Assembly (NCBI GenBank): GCA_902363675.1
Contig: CABJAV010000039.1
Location: 1 to 22,746, forward strand
DNA length: 22,746 nt
Reading direction: 5' to 3'
DNA from: Lachnospiraceae bacterium
GTDB taxonomy: Bacteria; Bacillota; Clostridia; Lachnospirales; Lachnospiraceae
In this document: positions 7,042-14,591 of the stretch, piece after piece
Layout of the letters: every line of letters starts with the position of its first letter
Position numbering within the stretch: the stretch's first letter is position 1
Translations under genes and position numbers: made by a program
The notes under the pieces: model-generated
Databases searched by the model: none
What the model was told of the DNA's origin: nothing
The model's input: only the letters and a program-made list of their open reading frames with translations

Positions 7042-7947
7042 CTACACTTTCAGATGCTTACGAATTGTCATCCTGCTTCCCAAGAAACCAATTCCCGCAC
7101 CCAGTATGATTGCCACTGGAACCAGCGTCTTAAACACAGTATGCACAGAAACAAAATTGATCATAGCACCAATAAAGTTAAACTTCTCTGCAATATATAC
7201 TATAATCTTCTGGTACATAAAATATAACAAAATAAGCGGAATTGCCGCACCAATCATTCCGATCACCATACCTTCCACCACGAATGGCGCCCGGACCAGA
7301 TAATCGGTTGCACCGATCAGTTTCATAATTCCAATTTCTTCCCGTCGTACCGCAATACCTACAGTAACCGTATTGCTGATCAAAAAGACTGCAACACCTA
7401 GTAAAATAATAATGATTCCACCAGATACATATCCCAGCAAATGGTTAAAATCTGTCAATGTATTTGCTACTTTTGCAGACTCTTTCACCTCACGAACTCC
7501 CGTGATGGAACGTAAATATTTCACCAGAGAATTCTGCATGGATACATCATTCAGGTAAATCTGATAATGTGCCGAGTTTGCAAGTGGGTTATCCGTAAAT
7601 CCTTTGGCCAGTTCTTCTTTTCCCTGAAAATATACTTTCTTGTATTCTTTCCACGCTTCCTCTGCAGATACATATTCCATTTTTCGTACTTCTGCGCGCT
7701 TGCCGATTTTATCGCCAATCTCCTGAATATCAGTCTCGTCAAGTCCTTTGTCAAAGAACACTGTAACCGAAACACCTTTTTCAATAGAATGTACGGTAGA
7801 CGTAAAATTCGTTATAATAATATAAAACAGACCAAACATAAAAATACATGCTGCCATCGTGGCAATCGATGCAAGCGAAAACATCTTATTGCGCCATATA
7901 TTTTTAATTCCCTGCTTGATGGAATAAAAAAATGTATTAATCCTCAT
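7042..7947 (-). CDS. ftsX: Cell division/hydrolase-regulating membrane protein FtsX
   Basis: A 301-residue permease-like protein of the FtsX family. It has an N-terminal cytoplasmic stretch, a first membrane segment near residues 24-45, an extracytoplasmic domain (about 50-165) and three further membrane segments (about 175-200, 220-245, 270-290). FtsX with FtsE forms an ABC-type complex that transmits ATP hydrolysis to peptidoglycan hydrolases outside the cell rather than transporting a solute. The start at 7947 (MRINTFFYSIKQG) overlaps the ftsE 3' end by 11 bases and has AGGTGATG upstream. The longer frame to 7980 lies inside ftsE and is rejected. NlpC/P60-type hydrolases, one of which lies at 14592-15827, are known FtsEX targets in other Gram-positives. 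Confidence 0.95.
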   Translation of the reverse strand: MRINTFFYSIKQGIKNIWRNKMFSLASIATMAACIFMFGLFYIIITNFTSTVHSIEKGVSVTVFFDKGLDETDIQEIGDKIGKRAEVRKMEYVSAEEAWKEYKKVYFQGKEELAKGFTDNPLANSAHYQIYLNDVSMQNSLVKYLRSITGVREVKESAKVANTLTDFNHLLGYVSGGIIIILLGVAVFLISNTVTVGIAVRREEIGIMKLIGATDYLVRAPFVVEGMVIGMIGAAIPLILLYFMYQKIIVYIAEKFNFIGAMINFVSVHTVFKTLVPVAIILGAGIGFLGSRMTIRKHLKV

Positions 7948-8623
7948 CGTAATCATCACCTTGCTTACTATCGCTGACAATAGTGCCTTTCTTAACTGTT
8001 ATGACTCGCTTTTTCATAACTTTGACAATTTCAAGGTTGTGCGTAACTACAAGAACCGTAGTTCCCTTGTTATTGATTTCTTCCAACAGTTTCATGATTT
8101 CCCATGCATTATTATTATCAAGATTACCTGTCGGCTCATCTGCAAGCAGGATATCCGGTTCATTAATCAATGCCCGTGCGATTGCCACTCGCTGCTGTTC
8201 TCCTCCGGATAACTGTTTCGGGAAAGAACGGTACTTTGCAGCCAGTCCGACCATAGACAACATCATTGGCACTTTCTTACGGATATGGCTATTTGTCTCT
8301 CCGACAACTTTTTGTGCAAATGCTACATTGTCATATACGTTGCGGTCTTTTAGCAGGCGGAAGTCCTGAAACACAACGCCGATGTTGCGTCGGTATTTGG
8401 GAATCTGCTTGTGTTTTACCCTGCCCAGATTCTTGCCATCCACAAGAATGGTTCCTTCCGTAGGTTCCAGTTCTTTTAAAAGAAGTTTGATCAATGTCGA
8501 TTTTCCGGATCCGCTGTCTCCAACGACAAAAACAAACTCTCCATCTTCAATTTCCAGATTTACATCATTCAGTGCAGGAATCCCTGCCGCATAAGATTTG
8601 CTGACATGTTCCAGTTTGATCAT
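7937..8623 (-). CDS. ftsE: Cell division ATP-binding protein FtsE
   Basis: A 228-residue ABC ATPase. The Walker A motif is GDSGSGKST (about 37-45), the signature LSGGEQQRVAIARAL (about 138-152), Walker B ILLADEP, followed by a switch histidine in VVTHN. It is of the FtsE/LolD class and sits directly before ftsX with overlapping ends, which decides the name. AAAAGGAG lies 5 bases before the ATG. The gene starts 11 bases after the stop of a PucR-type regulator gene, so the regulator, ftsE, ftsX and probably the CtpA-type protease form one transcription unit. Confidence 0.97.
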   Translation of the reverse strand: MIKLEHVSKSYAAGIPALNDVNLEIEDGEFVFVVGDSGSGKSTLIKLLLKELEPTEGTILVDGKNLGRVKHKQIPKYRRNIGVVFQDFRLLKDRNVYDNVAFAQKVVGETNSHIRKKVPMMLSMVGLAAKYRSFPKQLSGGEQQRVAIARALINEPDILLADEPTGNLDNNNAWEIMKLLEEINNKGTTVLVVTHNLEIVKVMKKRVITVKKGTIVSDSKQGDDYDED

Positions 8624-8634
8624 TTTTTCTCCTT

Positions 8635-9723
8635 TTAGTAGTCTAATGTCTCCATATATTTCATGTACTTAACTACCATGAGCGCAATCTTAAATGTGAT
8701 TGCATCTTCAAAAATCCGAAGATCAAGTCCGGTACTTTTCTGTAACTTATCCAGACGATATACAAGTGTATTTCTATGAATATATAATTGTCTGGATGTC
8801 TCAGAAACATTCAGATTGTTCTCAAAAAATTTATTAATCGTAGTCAGAATTTCCTCATCAAAATCATCCGGTGACTTTCCACCGAAAATTTCTTTGATAA
8901 ACATTTTACAAAGAGGAATTGGAAGCTGATAAATCAGACGCCCGATTCCAAGCTGGGAATAGGCTATCACATCCTGATCCTCAAAGAAAATCTTTCCTAC
9001 GTCGAGAGCCATACGTGCCTCTTTATACGAACGTGATACTTCTTTTAGCTCATTGACAATTGTTCCATATGCAATATGAATATTACAGTTTGCATCCGAT
9101 TTAAACAAGTTGATGATAACATCTGCAGTCTTGTTCAAATCATCATAGGTCTCATTTTCTGTCAGTTCTTTGACAACGATAATGTTCTTCTCATCTACCG
9201 CCGTGACAAAATCCTTGGACTTTCCGCCAAAGAGACCACGAATTTTCTCCAATTCATTGCCATCCTTCTCACGATTTGTTTCCACTAAGAAAACAACCCT
9301 GCGCACCTCTGTCTCAATATGAAGCTTCTTTGCGCGATTGTAGATATCTACCAAAAGCAAGTTATCCAAAATCAGGTTTTTGATAAAGTTGTCCTTATCA
9401 AAGCGTTCTTTGTACGCAACAAGAAGATTCTGAATCTGAAAGCTCGCAATCTTGCCAATCATGTACACATCCTCACTGTCCCCACAAGCGAGGAGAATAT
9501 ACTCTAACTGGTGATCGTCAAACACCTTGAAAAACTGACATCCGTTAACCACCTGACTATCTGCCGGAGATCCTACAAATGCCTGCGCAGGTGTAATAAA
9601 CTGCTCTGCATCCGGAAAGGTTGCAGCAAGGATTTTTCCCTCTACGTCAATAACGCAAAGGTCGGTTCGTGTTATAGCTTTTAACCCATCAATTGTGTTT
9701 TGAAGTATTTGATTGGAAATCAT
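8635..9723 (-). CDS. CdaR/PucR-family transcriptional regulator
   Basis: A 362-residue regulator. The C-terminal 60 residues carry the PucR-type helix-turn-helix (NLNVSETSRQLYIHRNTLVYRL is the core region, about 300-322), the middle part (about 145-280) resembles the GGDEF-like CdaR domain, and the N-terminal 130 residues could be a small-molecule sensory domain like those binding sugar diacids. The ligand cannot be read from sequence. AAGGAGAG precedes the ATG. It is directly upstream of ftsE, so it may control the cell-wall operon, or simply be co-transcribed. Promoter elements between the upstream terminator and the gene are weak (TTGTCG, 16 bases, TATGAG on the minus strand). Confidence 0.88.
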   Translation of the reverse strand: MISNQILQNTIDGLKAITRTDLCVIDVEGKILAATFPDAEQFITPAQAFVGSPADSQVVNGCQFFKVFDDHQLEYILLACGDSEDVYMIGKIASFQIQNLLVAYKERFDKDNFIKNLILDNLLLVDIYNRAKKLHIETEVRRVVFLVETNREKDGNELEKIRGLFGGKSKDFVTAVDEKNIIVVKELTENETYDDLNKTADVIINLFKSDANCNIHIAYGTIVNELKEVSRSYKEARMALDVGKIFFEDQDVIAYSQLGIGRLIYQLPIPLCKMFIKEIFGGKSPDDFDEEILTTINKFFENNLNVSETSRQLYIHRNTLVYRLDKLQKSTGLDLRIFEDAITFKIALMVVKYMKYMETLDY

Positions 9724-9793
9724 AGTTTTCTCTCCTTATCCCCCAAAGTTTGTGATTTGCATAAACATCTCATATTATTTTAATGCATATCGA

Positions 9794-9839
9794 CAAAAAA
9801 ATAAAGAGGAAATGTACATTTTTCACGCATTTCCTCTTT
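9794..9839 (-). terminator. Strong bidirectional terminator after the TagA-like gene
   Basis: AAAGAGGAAATG (9803-9814) pairs perfectly with CATTTCCTCTTT (9828-9839). On the minus strand it is followed by ATTTTTTTG; on the plus strand by TTATTTTT. It separates the 9899-10591 gene from the regulator-ftsEX operon. Confidence 0.92.
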
Positions 9840-9898
9840 TTATTTTTGGGTAACTTAGTTATTTTGTACTATAAATATTGACCAAATACCCTAAATCA

Positions 9899-10591
9899 CT
9901 AAACTTCTTTCTGTTTTTCTTCCTGTTCATCACTGTGCCGGATCAATTGTTTCTCGAGTTTATGTGTACGAATCAGTTTATGGATTTTTAAAGCCAGTCG
10001 GCTTCTTTTTTTTCCAAGTTCAATTTTTCCAAGTCCGTACCACAACTCCGCAGATATTTTTTCCCGGTTTTCCATAAGAAAATGTTCCTGCTGAGGGCTT
10101 GGGATGATACTGAGAACCACATCCGGTGCCAGCGCATTAATTTCATTGATGACTGCATCCGTTGCTCCAGAACATTCGTCTAACGCTTCCATTCCCACGA
10201 TGTCACATTTTGGATAACGGTCCGATATCCGCTCACACATTTGCTCTACCCTCTCCATTGAATCTCCAATGACAAACAATGTTTTATGATTGCGCTCAAT
10301 TCTTTTCATCAATTCATAAAAGAAATCATGATGTTCAATTTCATGTCGCCGCTGATATGATCCTGCCCCTACAGCATCCAAAATTCCAGCTTCCGCAATC
10401 ACAGTATGTTCTGCCATCTGCAAGGCATCTTTTATGACCTCGTCCGTCTCCGCCTGCATCAGTGTGTCCATATTTACTTCTTCAATTGTATGAAACCCTT
10501 GATCGGACATATTCTTTTCCACGTTCATAATGGTCTCACGAACCGAATAATTGTCCAACACAATTCCTGCAAAATCAATTGTTTTAATCAT
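9899..10591 (-). CDS. Divergent WecG/TagA/CpsF-family glycosyltransferase-like protein
   Basis: A 230-residue protein with the overall pattern of the WecG/TagA/CpsF fold: GIVLDNYSVRETI at the N-terminus, the LMQAETDEVIKDALQMAEHT segment, FVIGDSMERVEQMCERI, and SPQQEHFL where active members have a GAPKQE-like motif. Active TagA enzymes transfer N-acetylmannosamine in wall teichoic acid synthesis and carry an Asp in a PDGxG motif; here that position reads AEAGI, and the upstream TPN-like motif reads EVN. The glycine-rich C-terminal motif is also changed. It is thus probably a catalytically altered or regulatory paralogue. The ATG at 10591 is chosen because the ATG at 10600 would fall between the -10 box and the expected transcription start. 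A basic tail ends the protein. Confidence 0.75.
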   Translation of the reverse strand: MIKTIDFAGIVLDNYSVRETIMNVEKNMSDQGFHTIEEVNMDTLMQAETDEVIKDALQMAEHTVIAEAGILDAVGAGSYQRRHEIEHHDFFYELMKRIERNHKTLFVIGDSMERVEQMCERISDRYPKCDIVGMEALDECSGATDAVINEINALAPDVVLSIIPSPQQEHFLMENREKISAELWYGLGKIELGKKRSRLALKIHKLIRTHKLEKQLIRHSDEQEEKQKEV

Positions 10592-10600
10592 AGCTTTCAT

Positions 10601-10629
10601 AGTATATCAAACTTGTATGCATTTGGCAA
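10601..10629 (-). promoter_or_regulatory. Sigma-A-type promoter abutting the TagA-like gene
   Basis: TTGCCA (10624-10629), a 17-base spacer and TATACT (10601-10606) lie on the minus strand. The -10 box ends directly against an ATG at 10600, so transcription should start near 10594, leaving only about three bases before the ATG at 10591. Confidence 0.72.
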
Positions 10630-10989
10630 CTCGCATATTTTTTCTATTTTCTGTTTTGTGCGACAATTTCAGTCATATTCTCCCATTATTATACATTTAG
10701 AAAGTCAATAGTTTTTCTGTTCTTTGACAAAATCCGTCAAATTTTATGATATGTATACAAAACAGTTGTTTGTTTTTCAACAAAAAAAGCACAAAAAAAT
10801 GGGGCTGAAAATGTGGATAACGTGTATAACTCCGTGTATAACTTCATTTTATGGCATTTTTCGAGGAAAAATTGTGGATAACTTTTCCACATGTTTTCCC
10901 CACATTCCCCAGAAACATATGTTCCGGCCCCATTTTTTGTGCATTTTGCTTTTTCTTTATTTCTCTATACGTTTTTATGCAAACATTTA
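10630..10989. other. Intergenic region with DnaA-box-like cluster inside a long inverted repeat
   Basis: No gene is visible in this AT-rich gap between the amidase 3' end and the TagA-like promoter. The arms GCACAAAAAAATGGGGC (10789-10805) and GCCCCATTTTTTGTGC (10927-10942) are inverted repeats differing by one A. Between them are TGTGGATAA at 10812-10820 and 10873-10881 (exact reverse complement of TTATCCACA), CGTGTATAA at 10821-10829 and 10833-10841 (one mismatch to the reverse complement of TTATNCACA), and TTTTCCACA at 10883-10891 (one mismatch, opposite orientation). On the minus strand the far arm is followed by T runs, so the structure may also end amidase transcripts. Confidence 0.7.
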
Positions 10990-12285
10990 TTACAGCTGGC
11001 AGGTAACAATTTCAGAAAATTTGCTTTGATATACTTTTTTTCCATATTTTCTGTAAGAGCAGATACGATAATCTGCGGTTGTCACATTATTGTCCTGTGT
11101 ATAACTTGTAATGTCAGCGCCTTCTACTTTTGCTACCATCTGATAATCTGCATCATTTGCAGTTTTCCGTTCAATTATATAGCCATCTGTATGCTCCGTA
11201 CTTTCCCATGTGATCTGCACAGTTCCCTGTTCCGCAGTCACCTTTAGATTTTGTGGTGTATATAAAGTTTCTAATGCCGTAACTTTTACTATGTTGGACG
11301 CATCCGTGTAAGTTACTTTCTTTCGCCCATTATGATAACCTGCGATCATATAGTAATAGGTAGTACCTTTTTTTGTTGTTTTATCCACGTAGTCAGTTTC
11401 CGATTCATCCCTTATTGTTGCAATCTTTGTGTAAGAAAAAACTCCTTGCGCTCTACGATATACACGATATCCATCCATTTCATCCATAGCATCCCATTGA
11501 AGATGTACATTACCATCCTCATCGGCTTGTGCACTTTTCAGCACCGGTGTATCTTTTTCAACAAGACCATAGTATTTTGCAAGCCCTTTTGCATCTGCTT
11601 CTCCAAGCTTTTTCAACTTATCTGCCGAGCTGAAAAATTTAGAACAATCAGACGAATTACTTACAAAAGCATGTTCTACAATCAATCCCGGAAATCCGCT
11701 CAGCTTACTTTGGCGTATCACACTGTAATAATCACTTTTACTCTTATTCGGATATTTGCTTCCGTTCTCTGTATTGCGATAATGGATACCATTATTTTTT
11801 ATTCCTAATGAAACAAGTTCCTTTTGAATATAAGATGCCGCGTTCCGCCCCTCTTTTCCAACTTTTGTATTATAATTTATATTCGGATAGTAAACACTTA
11901 CACCATTCATTTTTCTGCTAAAAGATGCATTATTGTGTAAGGCTACAAATATATCTGCCTTCCGGTCCTTCGCATACCTTACACGACCACCAAGTGTTAC
12001 AAAATAATCACTTGAACGTGTCATATGCACCTGCACCCCGGCATATTGTTCTAACTTTGCTTTACATGCCTTGGCAATTGCAAGATTTAATGTTTTTTCC
12101 CGATACCAGCGTCCACCCCAGTAACATGTCGCACCACTGTCATGTCCCCCATGTCCCGGGTCTAAAACAATTACAATTGGTTTCTCATATACATTTGTTT
12201 TTGCATAAACAGTTGTCTGGTTCATTGATAACAGCATTCCAACGATAAGCACAATTGCCACAATGCTTCTTTTAAATTTTTTCAT
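10990..12285 (-). CDS. N-acetylmuramoyl-L-alanine amidase (Amidase_3) with FN3-like repeats
   Basis: A 431-residue secreted peptidoglycan hydrolase. A signal peptide ends near residue 28 (VYA-K). The Amidase_3 domain (about 36-235) has zinc ligands His45 in DPGHGG, Glu63 in YREKTL and His117 in ALHNNA, and the catalytic Glu204 in IVEHAF. Two fibronectin-III-like domains follow (about 245-335 and 340-431), with YRVYRR and YIIERK strands. The enzyme cleaves the bond between MurNAc and L-alanine. It lies 23 bases downstream of the GH25 gene, whose C-terminus has the same type of repeats, so the two hydrolases are probably made together and may share a binding target. No cell-wall anchor or LysM domain is seen. 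Confidence 0.93.
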   Translation of the reverse strand: MKKFKRSIVAIVLIVGMLLSMNQTTVYAKTNVYEKPIVIVLDPGHGGHDSGATCYWGGRWYREKTLNLAIAKACKAKLEQYAGVQVHMTRSSDYFVTLGGRVRYAKDRKADIFVALHNNASFSRKMNGVSVYYPNINYNTKVGKEGRNAASYIQKELVSLGIKNNGIHYRNTENGSKYPNKSKSDYYSVIRQSKLSGFPGLIVEHAFVSNSSDCSKFFSSADKLKKLGEADAKGLAKYYGLVEKDTPVLKSAQADEDGNVHLQWDAMDEMDGYRVYRRAQGVFSYTKIATIRDESETDYVDKTTKKGTTYYYMIAGYHNGRKKVTYTDASNIVKVTALETLYTPQNLKVTAEQGTVQITWESTEHTDGYIIERKTANDADYQMVAKVEGADITSYTQDNNVTTADYRICSYRKYGKKVYQSKFSEIVTCQL

Positions 12286-12308
12286 AAAACTCTTTCGTAT
12301 CTCCCTTC

Positions 12309-14432
12309 CTATTTCACTTTCATCTTTACCACTGTTGAAAAGCTTCCATATAATTTTTTCTTTCCACTCGTCTTATATGCCCGCACTTTGTATTTATATG
12401 TAGTTCTCTTTTTCAGATTCTTATTCGTATAAGACACAGTCCCTGCACCTTTGATTGTTTTGACCTTGTCATATTTTCTGGTAGCTGTATTATAACGATA
12501 AATCTGATATCCGGACACATTACTTTGTTTTGTCCATTTCAATGTTATGGAAGAACTTTTCATTGTAAGTTGCAATCCTTTTATCTGTGCAGGTTTTGTA
12601 TCTGCTCTCTTGATATCGGAATATGCACCATATATATTCTTTCCATTGGAAGACGCATATGCACGTACTTTATATGTATATTTTGTAGCACTTGAAAGAC
12701 TTCCATTCTTATAAAGAACGTTCTCCGCTCCCTTTATTGTCTTAATTTTTCCATATTTTCCGGTCGATGTATTCAAACGATAAATGCGATATCCATCCGC
12801 ACCTTCCACCGGTTCCCAACTTAGTTCAAGTGCTGTGTCCGAGACCGTCTCCACGGTAAATCCCTGAACTTTTTCCAATGTCTTTGCCTGCGTTTTTACA
12901 CTTGTCTCTGCGGAATAATCTCCCCAGTAATTCACAGCATTGACCTGCTTATATGCACCAATTTTAAATTTGTATTCCGTGTCCTCTTCCAGGTTTTCAA
13001 CGGTATATCCGGTTGTATCATTCTTTACGTCAGCAAGTTTCACATACTGCTGCGTGCTCTCATCATATTTGAAAATGCGGTAGCCATCTGCTCCGCTGAC
13101 TGCATCCCACTGCAGAATTACATTATCATTTCCCGCTTTTGCAGTAACGTTCTTTACCTGTTCCGGAAGTGTTACTGCAGAAAGCACATTGGAATAACCA
13201 CTATAATAATTAGTTCCTCCAATTGTCCACTGGCCCCTCACCTTATATTGATAAACCTGGCCGGCTGCAAGATTTTTATCTGTATAGCTGGTTCCTGTAA
13301 CCGATTTTACATATTTATAGGAACCACTTGCATTGTCATAACGATATACTCGATATTTTTGTGCATCGTCCGTAGCATCCCAACTGAGCGTAACAGAACC
13401 TGCTGTATTGGATTTCATCTTCAGACCGGTTGTCTCGTCACTCATATCCTTATACCAGAAATCCACATCCAGATTCTTTGCATACCCATCCACTTTCCCA
13501 CTGGACGAATATTGCCAGAAATCATAATCAAATGCTACATCCGCATAAGGTGTCCCTGATTTTGAATTACTGGTTGTTGTATTATTATATCTCGCAATCC
13601 ATAAACCACAATCACTAAGTTCATCCGTATTAATATAATTTCGAATCCAGGAATAAGATGCATAAACACATGCTTCATACCCCGCCTCTGTAATCGTATC
13701 CGCAAAGGCCTGACACACCGCAGTCTCTTTTGCTTTTGAAAGTGTTCCCGCTTTCAGTTTTTTACTGGTTCTTCCTGCTTCCCGATCCATAACGATTGGC
13801 ATGGTCACATCCCAGTTATACTGATCCACCAGATCAAGAACATATTCCGCTTCCTCTACTGCCTCATCTTCCGTTACAGCCTGTGAGAAAATGTAGAGTC
13901 CGACATTCACATCATTGGCAAGCGCCGTCTGAATATGTGAATCCGCACTTGTATCTGTATAGATCGAACCATCCGAAGTATCGCGGGAAGCAACTCTCAC
14001 AAACGCGAAATCAATTCCCGCATCATGTGCAGCAGACCAGTCAATCAACGTAGTCTTTTTTCCTCTTGCCTGCCACCACGACACATCAATTCCATTAAAT
14101 AACTCACAATCTTCCAAATCCGACTTATGATAATATGTTCCGTTCGTATAATCGCTGACCGAAGTAAATGATGCCCCCCAAAAAGCCTGCGTATAGGAAG
14201 AAGCCCCCCGCATCGGCATATGATCTAACGTCAGTTGTGATGTGGCATTTTTCAATATCTGCCGATTCAGTTCGTTCTGCGCAGAAACAACATCCATTTC
14301 ATCCTCTATACTCTGCCCCATAACGCCATCGAGCTGTTCCTCGGCCTTCACCGGTTGTGGCTGTACTGCCAACGCCAGCAAAGAGGCGGCAAATATTCCT
14401 GCTCCTATCCATTTCATTCTCTTTATCTTCAA
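12309..14432 (-). CDS. GH25 muramidase (lysozyme) with four FN3-like repeats
   Basis: A 707-residue secreted enzyme. The signal peptide ends near VKA-EE (residue 30). Residues about 112-330 form a GH25 domain with Asp116 in FNGIDVSWW, Asp216 and Glu218 in VMDREAG, LWIARYN near 277 and the closing VDGYxxxLDVDFWY. GH25 enzymes cut the MurNAc-GlcNAc bond. Four fibronectin-III-like repeats (about 335-420, 425-515, 520-612, 615-707) follow, each with a YRxYRYD/N strand. The TTG at 14432 is chosen because GGAGG lies about 10 bases upstream; the next ATG at 14417 has no good binding site. The gene is the first of a two-gene hydrolase operon. The C-terminal repeats are strongly basic, which may aid wall-polymer binding. 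Confidence 0.93.
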   Translation of the reverse strand: MKIKRMKWIGAGIFAASLLALAVQPQPVKAEEQLDGVMGQSIEDEMDVVSAQNELNRQILKNATSQLTLDHMPMRGASSYTQAFWGASFTSVSDYTNGTYYHKSDLEDCELFNGIDVSWWQARGKKTTLIDWSAAHDAGIDFAFVRVASRDTSDGSIYTDTSADSHIQTALANDVNVGLYIFSQAVTEDEAVEEAEYVLDLVDQYNWDVTMPIVMDREAGRTSKKLKAGTLSKAKETAVCQAFADTITEAGYEACVYASYSWIRNYINTDELSDCGLWIARYNNTTTSNSKSGTPYADVAFDYDFWQYSSSGKVDGYAKNLDVDFWYKDMSDETTGLKMKSNTAGSVTLSWDATDDAQKYRVYRYDNASGSYKYVKSVTGTSYTDKNLAAGQVYQYKVRGQWTIGGTNYYSGYSNVLSAVTLPEQVKNVTAKAGNDNVILQWDAVSGADGYRIFKYDESTQQYVKLADVKNDTTGYTVENLEEDTEYKFKIGAYKQVNAVNYWGDYSAETSVKTQAKTLEKVQGFTVETVSDTALELSWEPVEGADGYRIYRLNTSTGKYGKIKTIKGAENVLYKNGSLSSATKYTYKVRAYASSNGKNIYGAYSDIKRADTKPAQIKGLQLTMKSSSITLKWTKQSNVSGYQIYRYNTATRKYDKVKTIKGAGTVSYTNKNLKKRTTYKYKVRAYKTSGKKKLYGSFSTVVKMKVK

Positions 14433-14482
14433 TGATATATTCCTCCGTATTTTCCCAAAAAATGCTTTTATCTGTATCTTTT

Positions 14483-14512
14483 ATAGTACCTTCTTTCTGT
14501 CTTACGTGTCAA
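14483..14512 (-). promoter_or_regulatory. Sigma-A-type promoter of GH25-amidase operon
   Basis: TTGACA (14507-14512) with an 18-base spacer to TACTAT (14483-14488) on the minus strand. The leader to the TTG start is about 45 bases. Confidence 0.65.
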
Positions 14513-14534
14513 TGGATTGTCCTATATCTTCATA

Positions 14535-14571
14535 GAAAATTAAAGAGGCTGTAGCGATGTGCTACAGCCTC
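14535..14571 (-). terminator. Terminator of the NlpC/P60 gene
   Basis: GAGGCTGTAGC (14545-14555) pairs perfectly with GCTACAGCCTC (14561-14571). On the minus strand it is followed by TTTAATTTTC. Confidence 0.9.
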
Positions 14572-14591
14572 ATAATCAGTTCTTATTCACT

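Noticed and set aside
9724..9793. Strong promoter for the PucR-type regulator
   Set aside because: Only a weak TTGTCG-N16-TATGAG could be found; not listed as a feature.
10592..10600. ATG at 10600 as start of the TagA-like gene
   Set aside because: It would lie between the -10 box and the predicted transcription start, so it would not be in the mRNA if that promoter is used.
10601..10989. DnaA-box cluster as chromosomal oriC
   Set aside because: No dnaA, dnaN, rpmH or parAB genes are nearby and no clear AT-rich unwinding element with DnaA-trio follows the boxes; recorded only as a box cluster.
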